From NCBI GenBank assembly GCA_024399275.1, contig JAKSHS010000001.1, forward strand, positions 121,976 to 185,975: a stretch of DNA of 64,000 nt, in the 5' to 3' direction. Made by a program: the position numbers and the translations under genes. Of this stretch, positions 8,250-17,695 are shown in pieces. Every line of letters begins with the position of its first letter. Position 1 is the stretch's first letter. Source of the DNA: an archaeon (GTDB lineage: Archaea; Thermoplasmatota; Thermoplasmata; Methanomassiliicoccales; Methanomethylophilaceae). The notes beneath the pieces are model-generated. The model searched no databases. It worked only from the letters and a program-made list of their open reading frames with translations, and was not told where the DNA came from.

Positions 8250-9257
8250 GTGAAGATAAGAGTTGGAATCAACGGATATGGAACTATCGGAAAAAGAGTT
8301 GCCACGGCTGTTAATCAACAAGACGACATGGTTGTGGTTGGAATTACTAAAACAAAACCAACATATGAAGCCAAAATTGCGATGGACAGAGGTTATCCCA
8401 TATATGTTCCAAATGAGAACATAAGCGCATTCGAAACTGCTAACATTAAAGTCGCCGGAAGAATCGAGGATCTATATGGAAAAGTTGACGTTATAGTCGA
8501 CTGCACGCCCGGAAAACTTTCAGAAAAATACAAGGCAGAGTACGCTGCAGCAGGTATCAAAGCCATATGGCAAGGCGGAGAAAATCATAGTCTAACAGGC
8601 ATTTCATTCAATTCAGCGGCAAATTATATGGAATCATGGGGAGCTCAGTTCTCTCGAGTTGTTTCTTGCAATACAACAGGATTGGTCAGGACCATTTACC
8701 CCATAGACAAAGAGTTCAAAGTAGTAAACGGATACGCTACACTCATAAGGAGATCTGCAGATCCAAACGATAGTAAAACAGGGCCAATCAATGCAATTGA
8801 ACCGTCTGTCAAAGTTCCAACGCATCATGGACCAGACCTCCAAAGTATTCTTCCATGGATCAATATTCAAACTATGGCCGTAAAAGTGCCTACCACACTC
8901 ATGCACGTCCACGCGATTGTTCTAGAACTTAAGTCAGAAACTACAACCGGGCGCATTATTGAACTTCTAGAAGAAACCCCCCGTGTAAAACTCGTAAAAA
9001 GCAAGGATGGTATAAAATCAACAGCCCAAATTATGGATCTTGCAAGAGAACTTGGAAGAACACGCGGGGATATATTCGAAGTCGTCGTTTGGGAGGACGG
9101 AATCAAGGTTGCTGGAAACAAGATTTACTACTATCAAGCTGTTGGCCAGGAAAGTGACGTCATTCCAGAAAACATAGACTGCATCAGGTCTATATGTCAA
9201 CTTGAAAAAGATTCAAGAAAGTCTATTGCAAAAACAAACAAGGCAATGAATATTTAG
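8250..9257 (+). CDS. gap: Archaeal type II glyceraldehyde-3-phosphate dehydrogenase
   Basis: Phosphorylating GAPDH of the archaeal class, interconverting glyceraldehyde-3-phosphate and 1,3-bisphosphoglycerate with NAD(P). The N-terminal Rossmann motif is INGYGTIGKRVA; the catalytic Cys is in VSCNTTGLVRTI near residue 140, with the following RSADPNDSKTGPINA segment typical of the archaeal enzyme. The length of 335 matches the family. GTG start at 8250 with GAGGAG 8 bases upstream. It lies 15 bases before pgk, so both are likely one lower-glycolysis/gluconeogenesis operon. It ends in TAG. Confidence 0.97.
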   Translation: MKIRVGINGYGTIGKRVATAVNQQDDMVVVGITKTKPTYEAKIAMDRGYPIYVPNENISAFETANIKVAGRIEDLYGKVDVIVDCTPGKLSEKYKAEYAAAGIKAIWQGGENHSLTGISFNSAANYMESWGAQFSRVVSCNTTGLVRTIYPIDKEFKVVNGYATLIRRSADPNDSKTGPINAIEPSVKVPTHHGPDLQSILPWINIQTMAVKVPTTLMHVHAIVLELKSETTTGRIIELLEETPRVKLVKSKDGIKSTAQIMDLARELGRTRGDIFEVVVWEDGIKVAGNKIYYYQAVGQESDVIPENIDCIRSICQLEKDSRKSIAKTNKAMNI

Positions 9258-9272
9258 GGAGAGAAGAACAAC

Positions 9273-10493
9273 ATGAGAGATTTCCATACACTCGACGATT
9301 TTGAATTCACAAACAAAACAGTCTTGTTGAGAGTTGATATCAACTGCCCGCTCCAGAGAGACTCATTGGAAATCGAAGACGATTCAAGAATTAGAAAAGT
9401 AATCCCCACAATCCGTGAGCTAATAGAGAAAAAGGCTAAGTTGGTCATTATTGCACATCAGGGTAGAAAAGGAAAGTGGGATTGTGTAAGTCTGAATCGA
9501 CATTCGGAGAAACTGGCTAAATATCTCGGCAGCCCAGTAAAGTATGTCGATGATATTATAGGTAATTTAGCCAAAGCGATGATTAAAAAACTTAAAGCTG
9601 GTGAAACACTCCTCTTAGACAACGTTAGAAAACTGGATTTTGAAACTGCAAAAGTTGATATGTTCGAGCATGCCAAAGGAAAACTTGTCAGCGAACTTGT
9701 GCCCCTAATAAATTTCTACGTATGCGATGCATTTAGCGCTGCACATAGATCTCAGTGCTCGCTCGTCGGTTTTCCGATCAAAGTCCCATCTGCAGCTGGA
9801 CGATTGATGGAAAGGGAAATACATACTTTAAAGACAGCACTAGACAAACCAAAAAAGCCGTCAGTATTTATTCTTGGAGGAGTAAAAATTGGAGATATAT
9901 CAAAAATAATAGACCATACACTTGAAACCAACATGGCAGATGTTATCATACTCGTGGGTCTTGCGGGATACATGTTTCTCATGGCAAAAGGAGTTAATCT
10001 CGGAAAAACGTCGACAGAAATAATGAAGGAGGTTACCAACGAAAGTATTCAAATTGTGAGGAATACTCTATCGAAATATCAACAGAGGATACTTCTGCCT
10101 ATAGATGCTGCCGTAGAGAAAAATGGAAAAAGAACATCGATATCCGTTGAGAATTTTCCAGTCGAAGAATCTGTAATGGATATTGGGGACCATACCATAA
10201 AAAAATTCAGTGAAATTATAATTTCATCCAAAACCTCGCTTATGTCTGGCCCCGCTGGAGTATACGAGAAAAAAGGTTTTGGTTTTGGTACTAAATGCCT
10301 CATGAATGCCATGATTGAGTCTGGAGGCCAATCAATCATCGGTGGAGGGCATACCACCGCCGCAGCAGACGCGTTCGGACTCACGAATAAATTTTTCCAT
10401 GTTAGTACTGGTGGGGGTTCATTAGAAATGTTCCTCCTCGGAGAGCCGCTCCCGGCAATAAATGCACTGAAATATTCCTACAGTAAACTGTGA
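9273..10493 (+). CDS. pgk: Phosphoglycerate kinase
   Basis: Transfers phosphate between 1,3-bisphosphoglycerate and ADP. Signatures seen: LLRVDINCPL near residue 20, IIAHQGRKG near 63, LLDNVRK near 112, SVFILGGVKIGDIS near 198, and the C-terminal nucleotide-binding loop IGGGHTTAAADAFG near 358. The length of 406 is normal for archaeal PGK. ATG at 9273 with GGGAGAG upstream. It is followed at once by the MBL hydrolase gene, 4 bases away. Confidence 0.97.
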   Translation: MRDFHTLDDFEFTNKTVLLRVDINCPLQRDSLEIEDDSRIRKVIPTIRELIEKKAKLVIIAHQGRKGKWDCVSLNRHSEKLAKYLGSPVKYVDDIIGNLAKAMIKKLKAGETLLLDNVRKLDFETAKVDMFEHAKGKLVSELVPLINFYVCDAFSAAHRSQCSLVGFPIKVPSAAGRLMEREIHTLKTALDKPKKPSVFILGGVKIGDISKIIDHTLETNMADVIILVGLAGYMFLMAKGVNLGKTSTEIMKEVTNESIQIVRNTLSKYQQRILLPIDAAVEKNGKRTSISVENFPVEESVMDIGDHTIKKFSEIIISSKTSLMSGPAGVYEKKGFGFGTKCLMNAMIESGGQSIIGGGHTTAAADAFGLTNKFFHVSTGGGSLEMFLLGEPLPAINALKYSYSKL

Positions 10494-10497
10494 TCGC

Positions 10498-11391
10498 ATG
10501 TCATTAAACATAGCAGAGGTTGGCTGTTTATCAGGCGGTGAATGTTTCCTCATAACCACAGAAGATAAGGCCGCTCTCGTCGACACAGGCTTTGCAGTAG
10601 GAGCAAATCATGTAGTCAACAATATTGAAAAAATTCTGTACGGACGAAATCTTGACTATGTCATATTAACTCACTCTCACTATGATCATGTGTCAGGAAT
10701 ACCACTTATCAGAAAAAACTGGCCTAATGCAAAGATTCTCTCCGCAAGTCATGCCGCTGAGGTATTTAGGAGACCTGGAGCTATCAAAATCATGGAGCAT
10801 ATGAACTACGCTGCGGCTCAGATGTTAAAAAAGAAAATTTCTTTTAATATAGATCTCAGCTGCCTCCAAACTGATATTGTTATCGGAAACGGAGACGTAA
10901 TTGATCTTGGATCTACAAAATTCGAAGTTATTGAAGCTCCCGGTCACACCTGGGATTCGCTGGCTTTCTGGTGTAAGAGTGAAAATTTGATGATATCGTG
11001 CGAAACAATGGGAGTTCCATCTGGAAAAAACTCAGTCCTGCCAGCATACCTCGTCAGCTACAAAAGAGCCATGAACTTTATAAAACTAGTCGACAAACTA
11101 GACCCTCAACAAATGCTAGTTGCGCATAATGGAGTATTCAACGCAGGGGAGACAAGAAAATACATAGATGAAGCGCTGCACTGGAATGAGTACTGCAAAA
11201 GTCGTATCATGACACTCCATAGGGAAGGTCTATGCCTAAGTGACATCAAGCAGACAATAAAGGACGAATTATACACCGACGTCATCAAAGAGAAGCAGCC
11301 CGAAATTGCATTCGACTTGAATAACGATTACCTCGTCCCAATGGTCATTAAAGAATGCAGTACAGACAATTACAACAAATTACACCTGTAA
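10498..11391 (+). CDS. Metallo-beta-lactamase-fold hydrolase
   Basis: A soluble zinc hydrolase of 297 residues. The metal motif is LTHSHYDHVSG near residue 58-67, followed by EAPGHTWDSLAFW near 147 and AHNGVF near 205 for later ligands. The C-terminal alpha-helical part resembles the winged region in glyoxalase II or LACTB2-like hydrolases. The substrate is unknown. GTGATC at 10491-10496 serves as ribosome site and overlaps the pgk stop, so it is translated with pgk. Its 3' end overlaps the convergent beta-CASP nuclease by 12 bases. Confidence 0.8.
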   Translation: MSLNIAEVGCLSGGECFLITTEDKAALVDTGFAVGANHVVNNIEKILYGRNLDYVILTHSHYDHVSGIPLIRKNWPNAKILSASHAAEVFRRPGAIKIMEHMNYAAAQMLKKKISFNIDLSCLQTDIVIGNGDVIDLGSTKFEVIEAPGHTWDSLAFWCKSENLMISCETMGVPSGKNSVLPAYLVSYKRAMNFIKLVDKLDPQQMLVAHNGVFNAGETRKYIDEALHWNEYCKSRIMTLHREGLCLSDIKQTIKDELYTDVIKEKQPEIAFDLNNDYLVPMVIKECSTDNYNKLHL

Positions 11392-12615
11392 TGTAAATTC
11401 TTCCCCCGTGCGAGGCAGTATAACATTATAATCTGCAAGATCTCTAAGAAACAATTCCCTCGTTTCCGAATGCATCATAACAATATTCTCTGGATGACAC
11501 GCATTGATAAAATCTACAATCTCCTCATGGTCTGCATGCGCTGAGAAATCGTACTTTTGAACTTCACAATTGACTTTAACAATCTCACCATCAATCTTTA
11601 CACACCCCCTATTCATTAACATGTTTCCATTTGTATCATCCGCTTGATATCCAACAAGGAGAATGGCATTTTTGGGATCATTCTTGAGACGACTAAGATA
11701 TCCAAGAGCAGGTCCTCCGTCAAGCATTCCTCCGGTAGTGACGATAACACTTGCACTACCAGCCTTCCTCCTCGTATTCGCGTTGTAAACCTCCTTAAAC
11801 TTCCTCTTGGACGCCCATAAAGACCTTGCGCTTGCGAGATATCTAGGATAATTAAGATAAATTCTTGTGATTGCTCTTCCCATCCCGTCAACCCACATAT
11901 CATAATCTCGACTGTTAAGAAGAATCATAATTTCTTGTGTCCTTCCAACCGCGAAGCACGGAACGAGAACTGTACCGCCACGCTCGACAACTTCATCAAC
12001 TTTATCAAGGAATTGTTCTTCCACAATTTTTCTATCAGGATGAATGCGCCCCCCGTACGTTCCCTCAATAAAAAGATTCTGGCAGTCGACCGATCTTGCA
12101 CCGTTGACTAATCTCTGCTTAATAGTATGTATGTCCCCTGAATAAAGTGTGCTCGTATCCACTCCAAATTCAAACATTGCCGCACCGGGCACATGTCCCG
12201 CGGAATGCATCGTAACCTCAATGTTTCCAAGATCAAACGTGTCCCCGTAGGTCATTGGAACAACATTTTGCATAGTTTTTTCAATATCTCCCGTCACATA
12301 CGGTAACGGATAACTTTCTGCATTTGCAATTTTTAGAGAATCATACATCATAATTTCTCCAACCTCTGCCGACAGCGGAGTTGTGAAAAGTTCACATGTG
12401 TCCCTCTTACAGACCTGAGGTACCACTCCACAGTGATCCAAGTGGCAGTGTGTAAGTAGCACATGATCTACTCTTGGTGCAGGCAAGGGATACTCTGGCG
12501 GCTTTGTAGGATTCATTCCATAATCCATAAGAATCACTTTTCCATCACCCTCCATAACCATTCCCATTCGGCCAACTACATCGGCTCCACCTAAAAACTT
12601 GAACTTCATCTCCAT
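11380..12615 (-). CDS. MBL/beta-CASP ribonuclease, aCPSF2-like
   Basis: A predicted RNA nuclease of the CPSF/RNase J superfamily. The MBL motif LTHCHLDHCGVVP is near residue 53; AGHVPGAAMFEF and YSGDIHT near 145-160 and IEGTYGGRIHP near 185 follow. The beta-CASP insert is around 190-330, and the C-terminal SAHADHEEI and MHSETRE motifs are near 360-385. At 411 residues it lacks the two N-terminal KH domains of aCPSF1, so the short aCPSF2 type fits best. Start at ATG 12615 with GAGGTAA about 6 bases upstream; ATG 12609 is an alternative. Confidence 0.85.
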   Translation of the reverse strand: MEMKFKFLGGADVVGRMGMVMEGDGKVILMDYGMNPTKPPEYPLPAPRVDHVLLTHCHLDHCGVVPQVCKRDTCELFTTPLSAEVGEIMMYDSLKIANAESYPLPYVTGDIEKTMQNVVPMTYGDTFDLGNIEVTMHSAGHVPGAAMFEFGVDTSTLYSGDIHTIKQRLVNGARSVDCQNLFIEGTYGGRIHPDRKIVEEQFLDKVDEVVERGGTVLVPCFAVGRTQEIMILLNSRDYDMWVDGMGRAITRIYLNYPRYLASARSLWASKRKFKEVYNANTRRKAGSASVIVTTGGMLDGGPALGYLSRLKNDPKNAILLVGYQADDTNGNMLMNRGCVKIDGEIVKVNCEVQKYDFSAHADHEEIVDFINACHPENIVMMHSETRELFLRDLADYNVILPRTGEEFTLQV

Positions 12616-12739
12616 TACATTACCTCTTGCGTTCTCACGGTATTCCAGAAGGGAAGACTCACAAAGCAGAACGATCCATGCTACCCCTTTGCTGTAACAT
12701 GACGTGCGACACGCGCAGGCGGCTCCACATTATAGATTT

Positions 12740-12754
12740 TGTGTTTTAAACACA
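12740..12754. repeat. Palindrome TGTGTTTTAAACACA
   Basis: A 15-base perfect palindrome around a central T, in the 450-base intergenic space between the divergent aCPSF2-like and tfs genes. It contains a TTTAAAAC TATA-like core. It may be an operator or simply an AT-rich promoter. Nothing else definite is visible in 12616-13020. Confidence 0.35.
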
Positions 12755-13020
12755 TCTCTGTGATTAGCACACATCCCAGCTCAGATGCGCATAAACTGCC
12801 AAAAACCTATCCTGTCTACAAATTTACCACATAAGTGTAAAATTGTAACTTTGGAGGGAAAGAAACAAAATCTGTCCTTACAAAACTTCCTAGTAAAACA
12901 TGCCCAAACACTGGCTACAAAGGACATCAATACACTTTTATTGACAGTCCACACAAACATATAAACTCAATAGCATAGATCAAACGAAATGTCACCGCAA
13001 TCATTCTGCCATTGATTAGG

Positions 13021-13028
13021 TTATTATA
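13021..13028 (+). promoter_or_regulatory. TATA box for the tfs-pcn-transketolase operon
   Basis: TTATTATA lies about 42 bases before the tfs ATG. A start near 13051 would give a short leader containing the ribosome site TAGGAGTGG just before the ATG. Confidence 0.4.
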
Positions 13029-13065
13029 GAGCAAACTATTGCGTACCTAGGCTAGGAGTGGCCAT

Positions 13066-13371
13066 ATGTTTTGCCCGAAGTGCGGTTCAATGATGTTTCC
13101 GTCAGGCAGAGTGTACACCTGTAGACATTGCATGACTGAGCAAGATATTGCAGGGAATGAACAGAAAATTGTTACCAATATCTACAAAAAAGAAGTTGCG
13201 TCAGTTGGCGAAGAAGACAATACAGCAATACTTGCAAAGGAACATGTCTTCTGTCCTGTATGCGAAAGAGATGTAGAGGCGTACTTTGAACTCAGACAAA
13301 TGCGCTCGGCTGATGAACCAGAAACAAAGATATTCCGTTGTTCTGTCTGTAAGCATGTATGGAGAGAATAA
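13066..13371 (+). CDS. tfs: Transcription factor S (TFIIS/RPB9-like)
   Basis: RNA polymerase cleavage-stimulating factor that rescues backtracked complexes. The 101-residue protein has an N-terminal zinc ribbon (CPKCGSMMFPSG ... CRHC, residues 3-25), a linker, and a C-terminal TFIIS-type ribbon (CPVCERDVEAYF ... CSVCKHVWRE). The latter contains RSADEPETKIFRC, where the Asp-Glu pair is the catalytic acidic tip. It lies 24 bases upstream of pcn, so both belong to one transcript. Confidence 0.95.
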   Translation: MFCPKCGSMMFPSGRVYTCRHCMTEQDIAGNEQKIVTNIYKKEVASVGEEDNTAILAKEHVFCPVCERDVEAYFELRQMRSADEPETKIFRCSVCKHVWRE

Positions 13372-13395
13372 GGCCAATGGTGGTAGGTGGTAATT

Positions 13396-14127
13396 GTGTT
13401 TAAAGCGGTCATTAAAGCAGATGTCATGAAGAGTCTAGTTAATGTAGTTTCTCCAATCACAGATGAGGTTAAACTTACAGTGAAACCTGAGGGAGTAAAT
13501 CTTGTTGCGGTAGACCCTTCACATGTTTGCATGATTGAGCTTGTTCTCGATAAAGGAACATTCGAATCGTACGAAGCAAACGAAACGGAAATGGGAATCG
13601 ATTTAGACAAAATCAAAAGCATCCTTAAACTATCATCCTCCGGCGAAGTCATCGCTGTGAATCAAGACGAAGAGCGTAAGAAACTCATATTCAAAATCGG
13701 AAATATCACAAGACACATGAGTCTTGTCGATACATCAACAATGTCCACACCGAAGATTCCTACTTTAAATCTTACATCATACGTAGAAATCTACGCATCC
13801 GAACTTCAAAAAGGCATAAAGGCGTCTGACAACATTTCAGACCACGTAACATTTATCGCAGATAAAAATTCCTTCGAGCTTCTATGTGAGGGAGATACCG
13901 ACTCTGCAAGCCTCAGACTCGATGACTCCAGCATCTCGATTAGCGTAGACAAAAAAATACACAGCATGTTTCCACTCGATTATCTTGGGTTAATGATAAA
14001 GGCTCTTCCCCCCGATGCCATGCTCAAGCTCGAACTTGATACAGATTTCCCCGTGAGGATGACATTCAGTCTCGTTGACGGAAACGCTCGAGTTACGTAT
14101 CTGCTAGCACCAAGGATAGAGAGCTGA
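13396..14127 (+). CDS. pcn: PCNA, DNA polymerase sliding clamp
   Basis: Trimeric ring that tethers replicative polymerases and FEN1/ligase to DNA. The 243 residues show the PCNA pattern: MFKAVIKADVMKSL at the start, LVAVDPSHVCMIEL near 40, the domain-connecting region around 115-135, and the C-terminal DFPVRMTF...VTYLLAPRIES. GTG at 13396 is chosen because AGGTGG sits 5 bases upstream and the product then begins MFKAV as in relatives; a GTG at 13387 is in frame. The neighbours tfs upstream and transketolase downstream make an unusual mixed operon. Confidence 0.96.
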   Translation: MFKAVIKADVMKSLVNVVSPITDEVKLTVKPEGVNLVAVDPSHVCMIELVLDKGTFESYEANETEMGIDLDKIKSILKLSSSGEVIAVNQDEERKKLIFKIGNITRHMSLVDTSTMSTPKIPTLNLTSYVEIYASELQKGIKASDNISDHVTFIADKNSFELLCEGDTDSASLRLDDSSISISVDKKIHSMFPLDYLGLMIKALPPDAMLKLELDTDFPVRMTFSLVDGNARVTYLLAPRIES

Positions 14128-14136
14128 CAAACAACG

Positions 14137-14958
14137 ATGAATATCGATGAACTTAATCGAATGGCAAATAAGCTCAGGTTGCACGTTATAGAAATGACGA
14201 CAGTCTCAAATTCAGGGCATCCTGGAGGCTCATTGTCCTCCGCGGACATAATCGCCGCTCTATATTTCAAAGTCATGAAGCACAATCCGAAAGACCCTCA
14301 ATGGGATGAGCGGGATCGCTTTGTATTATCAAAAGGACATGCTGCTCCAGTTCTCTATGCGGCGCTTGCTGAGTCTGGATATTTTTCGTCTAGCGTCTTA
14401 CACACATTCAGACAAGTAAATTCCCGGCTCCAAGGGCATCCTGTTCATGGAAAAACACCTGGCATAGAAATGTCAACAGGATCATTAGGCCAGGGACTCA
14501 GCATGAGTTGCGGGATCGCGCTATCTGCAAAAATGGATGGAAAAAACTATAAAACGTATTGCCTGCTCGGCGACGGTGAGCTTCAAAGTGGACAAAATTG
14601 GGAAGCAGCAATGTTTGCCTCAAATTACAAACTTAACAACCTCATCGCTATCGTAGATAGAAATCATCTACAAAATTATGGAAGTACCGAAGAAATAATG
14701 GCCCTAGAACCACTTGGCGACAAATGGAAATCTTTCGGATTTAACGTGATCGAAGCAGATGGTCACGACATGATTGAGATTCTCAAAGCGTTCGAAACAG
14801 CCAGTAAATCTACTGATGCCCCTACGGTTATCATCTTCAATACCATAAAAGGAAAGGGAGTTTCTTTCATGGAAAATAATGTAAGCTTTCATGGACGCGC
14901 CTGTAACCCAGATGAGTATAAACTTGCAATGACAGAGCTTTCGAAGGCGATTCAGTGA
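14137..14958 (+). CDS. Transketolase, N-terminal (thiamine-binding) subunit
   Basis: The TPP-binding half of a split transketolase of the non-oxidative pentose phosphate pathway. Signatures: SNSGHPGGSLSSADI near residue 27, SKGHAAPVLYAAL near 68, STGSLGQGLSMSCG near 113 and the TPP/Mg motif LGDGELQSGQNWEAA near 145-160, with Asn in IVDRNHLQ. The length of 273 fits split archaeal subunits. The stop overlaps the start of the C-terminal subunit gene by 4 bases (GTGA), implying equal expression. Confidence 0.95.
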   Translation: MNIDELNRMANKLRLHVIEMTTVSNSGHPGGSLSSADIIAALYFKVMKHNPKDPQWDERDRFVLSKGHAAPVLYAALAESGYFSSSVLHTFRQVNSRLQGHPVHGKTPGIEMSTGSLGQGLSMSCGIALSAKMDGKNYKTYCLLGDGELQSGQNWEAAMFASNYKLNNLIAIVDRNHLQNYGSTEEIMALEPLGDKWKSFGFNVIEADGHDMIEILKAFETASKSTDAPTVIIFNTIKGKGVSFMENNVSFHGRACNPDEYKLAMTELSKAIQ

Positions 14959-15926
14959 GATTATCACAGCGGGATTACTATGGGAAGGCCCTGGTAGATC
15001 TTTCAAAAATAAGACAAGACATCGTTGTTATTGATGCAGACCTGGCTAGTTCAACAAAAACATCAAAATTTCAGGAAGCTGCACCAGAGAAATTCATCGA
15101 GGTAGGTATCGCTGAACAAAATATGATTGGTATTGCATCAGGTCTTGCAGCATCAGGGAGGACAGTATTCGTGTCGACATTTGCAGTGTTCGCGACTGGT
15201 CGCTGTTGGGAACAAATAAGACTCGCAGTTGCGTACCCAAAGCAAAATGTCAAGATAGTATCTACTCATTGTGGCGTTAATGTTGGTGAGGATGGGGCAT
15301 CCCATCAAAGTCTAGAGGACATCTCAATAATGAGAAGTATTCCTAACATGACTGTTATCTCTCCCGCAGACGCATACGAAACTTACGCAGCAACTATGGC
15401 ACTTGCAGACTACATGGGTCCATGCTACATGAGGCTTGGTCGTGCAACATTTCCAATTGTAACCGAAGAAAACACAAAATTCAGGATCGGTTGCGCCAAA
15501 ATTATGAAAGAAGGTGAGGACGTAACACTTTTTGGTACGGGTCAGATGCTTTCACTCTGCCTCCGCGCAGCCGAAGAATTAAAGAGATGCGGCATTAACG
15601 CTGAAGTTATCAATATCTCAACAATTAAACCATTAGACACAAACACTGTTATAAAATCGGTAAAAAAAACTCGCTGTGCCGTATCAGCAGAGGAACATAA
15701 CATTATCGGTGGATTAGGCTCTGCCATAGCCGAAACACTTTCCGAAAACATTCCTGTGCCTTTAATAAGAGTGGGAATGAAAGATACATTTGGTGAGTCA
15801 GGAAAATTCGATGAACTCATGACAAAGTACGATCTAACTGTAGATGCAATATTTCAGGCCGCCAGACAATCTATATCAAAGAGGAAGCAAAATGAAAATC
15901 TTTATCGACACAGCGAATTTAGATGA
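14955..15926 (+). CDS. Transketolase, C-terminal subunit
   Basis: The partner half carrying the pyrimidine-binding and C-terminal domains. Visible: [13 protein letters not shown] near residue 27, [22 protein letters not shown] near 52 (the TPP-activating Glu), [14 protein letters not shown] near 112, and the C-terminal [17 protein letters not shown] near 240. Start at GTG 14955. The 323-residue frame runs 35 bases into the transaldolase gene, an unusually long overlap; the extra tail ([16 protein letters not shown]) is not conserved-looking. Confidence 0.95.
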   Translation: MRLSQRDYYGKALVDLSKIRQDIVVIDADLASSTKTSKFQEAAPEKFIEVGIAEQNMIGIASGLAASGRTVFVSTFAVFATGRCWEQIRLAVAYPKQNVKIVSTHCGVNVGEDGASHQSLEDISIMRSIPNMTVISPADAYETYAATMALADYMGPCYMRLGRATFPIVTEENTKFRIGCAKIMKEGEDVTLFGTGQMLSLCLRAAEELKRCGINAEVINISTIKPLDTNTVIKSVKKTRCAVSAEEHNIIGGLGSAIAETLSENIPVPLIRVGMKDTFGESGKFDELMTKYDLTVDAIFQAARQSISKRKQNENLYRHSEFR

Positions 15927-16551
15927 AATAAGAAAAGTTAGTAGTTGGGGCATTATCGACGGTGTTACTACAAATCCGAGTCTTATCGCAAGAGAAGGCA
16001 AAGACGTAAAAACGTGTCTAAGGGATATCACGAAAATTATTGATGGCCCAATTTCCGCAGAAGTAATGTCTTTAGACGCAGAAGGAATGATAAAAGAGGG
16101 TATCGAGCTCTCAAAAGTTCATTCTAACGTTAACATTAAGTTGCCGATGTGCGTCGAAGCGCTAAAAGCAACAAAAAAACTAACATTAATGGGAATCAAA
16201 GTCAACGTTACACTAATTTTCTCGGCGCAACAAGCTCTTCTTGCCGCCAAGGCAGGGGCTTCATTCGTTTCACCATTTGTGGGCCGACTTGATGATATTG
16301 GAGAACATGGAACAAACCTAATATCCAATATAACGCAAATATTTGCCAACTATTCCTTCGACACAGAAATAATTGCAGCTAGTGTAAGAAATCCGATTCA
16401 TGTCCTGGAGGCCGCACTTGCTGGATGTGATATTGCCACAGTCCCTTACAAAATATTACAACAAATGGTATCCCATCCTAAGACAGATGAGGGTATCAAA
16501 AAATTCATGTCAGATTATAACAACTTAAAGAAACATAACACAGATGCATGA
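15892..16551 (+). CDS. tal: Transaldolase / fructose-6-phosphate aldolase family
   Basis: A small (219-residue) transaldolase of the MipB/TalC type that transfers dihydroxyacetone units via a Schiff-base Lys. It starts [31 protein letters not shown] is near residue 25, [15 protein letters not shown] (catalytic Lys) near 80-95, [37 protein letters not shown] segments near 105-135, and AASVRNP near 160. ATG 15892 is preceded by AGAGGAAG. It lies inside the end of the transketolase gene and overlaps the next gene by 8 bases, so all are co-transcribed. Confidence 0.93.
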   Translation: MKIFIDTANLDEIRKVSSWGIIDGVTTNPSLIAREGKDVKTCLRDITKIIDGPISAEVMSLDAEGMIKEGIELSKVHSNVNIKLPMCVEALKATKKLTLMGIKVNVTLIFSAQQALLAAKAGASFVSPFVGRLDDIGEHGTNLISNITQIFANYSFDTEIIAASVRNPIHVLEAALAGCDIATVPYKILQQMVSHPKTDEGIKKFMSDYNNLKKHNTDA

Positions 16552-17695
16552 TGTAGCTATAATTGGCGGTGGTCCTGCCGGCAGCAAAGTTGCTGCCATT
16601 CTGGCTAAAAATTACAGCGTACTAGTTTTAGAGGAACATAAATCATCTGGTACACCTATCCAATGCGCAGGACTAGTAACTGAAAGAACAATCAACCTAT
16701 CAGGGGTAAAGCCCGACATCCTTAACAGGTTGTACGGCGCAGTGGTAGTATTTCCAAACGGAAAAAGCACTATCATACGTTCTAACAATGTAAAAGCAGT
16801 CCTTATATCTCGTGATAATTTTGATGCCAAAATGGCAGAGGCTGCCATAACTGCTGGTGCGGAATATCGCTATCTAACAAAATACAGGTCACACATCATC
16901 GAGAATGAAATCGTAAACATTGAAACTGACAAAGGCAAAATCCAATCAAAACTCATCATAGGTGCGGACGGATACGGTTCTAAAGTTGCTATGTCAATAT
17001 ACAATAACAATCCGAGAGAATACATACGCGGCATAATATACGACATAAAAAATCGAATGGATGATCAGGATTTAGTCAGAATAAGGATAGGCTCAGATGT
17101 AGCTCCAGGATTATTCTCATGGGAAATTCCTTTCGGAGAATTTACTCGTGTCGGGTTATGCTCATCGTTAAACTCGAAACCTCCTTTGGAGTACCTTAAA
17201 GTTCTAATAAAAAGGGCCGGCTTACAGGACAAACCTATCATCGCCAAGTACAACGGAAAGATTCCGGTTGGGGGAAGAAAAAGATCGTACAGTGATCATC
17301 TATTACTTATAGGAGATGCTGCAGGACAGGTTAAGCCAATTTCTGCAGGAGGGTTGTATCCTGCACTGTCTTGCGCTAATTACCTGAAAGAAACCGTAGA
17401 CGAAGCATTTCGTATTAACAAATTTAACGAAAAAATTATGTCTAAATATGAAAAAATGTGGAAAAATAACCTAGGAAGAGAGTTATGGAAATCATACCAA
17501 CTAAGAAAACTATACTTAAAATGTACCAACAGCGATATGAACGCCATATATGAATGCATTACCGACAAAAGAATCAACGCCATTCTCAATGATACAGATA
17601 TCGATAATCCTAGTTTGTCTATTATCAAAACCCTCAGATATTTTCCAATCATTGCAAAACTATCGTCCATAGCGATAAAAGTGATGACAAGATGA
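16544..17695 (+). CDS. Geranylgeranyl reductase family FAD protein (copy 1)
   Basis: An FAD-dependent reductase that saturates the geranylgeranyl chains of archaeal ether lipids, or a related isoprenoid reductase. Seen: the N-terminal dinucleotide motif [14 protein letters not shown] (residues 4-17), an IQCAGLV segment near 43, [12 protein letters not shown] near 143, the conserved [14 protein letters not shown] near 190, and [22 protein letters not shown] near 253. The length of 383 is normal. It overlaps both the transaldolase gene (8 bases) and the taw2 gene (4 bases). A second family member is at 36161. Which one handles phospholipids cannot be told. Confidence 0.85.
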   Translation: MHDVAIIGGGPAGSKVAAILAKNYSVLVLEEHKSSGTPIQCAGLVTERTINLSGVKPDILNRLYGAVVVFPNGKSTIIRSNNVKAVLISRDNFDAKMAEAAITAGAEYRYLTKYRSHIIENEIVNIETDKGKIQSKLIIGADGYGSKVAMSIYNNNPREYIRGIIYDIKNRMDDQDLVRIRIGSDVAPGLFSWEIPFGEFTRVGLCSSLNSKPPLEYLKVLIKRAGLQDKPIIAKYNGKIPVGGRKRSYSDHLLLIGDAAGQVKPISAGGLYPALSCANYLKETVDEAFRINKFNEKIMSKYEKMWKNNLGRELWKSYQLRKLYLKCTNSDMNAIYECITDKRINAILNDTDIDNPSLSIIKTLRYFPIIAKLSSIAIKVMTR

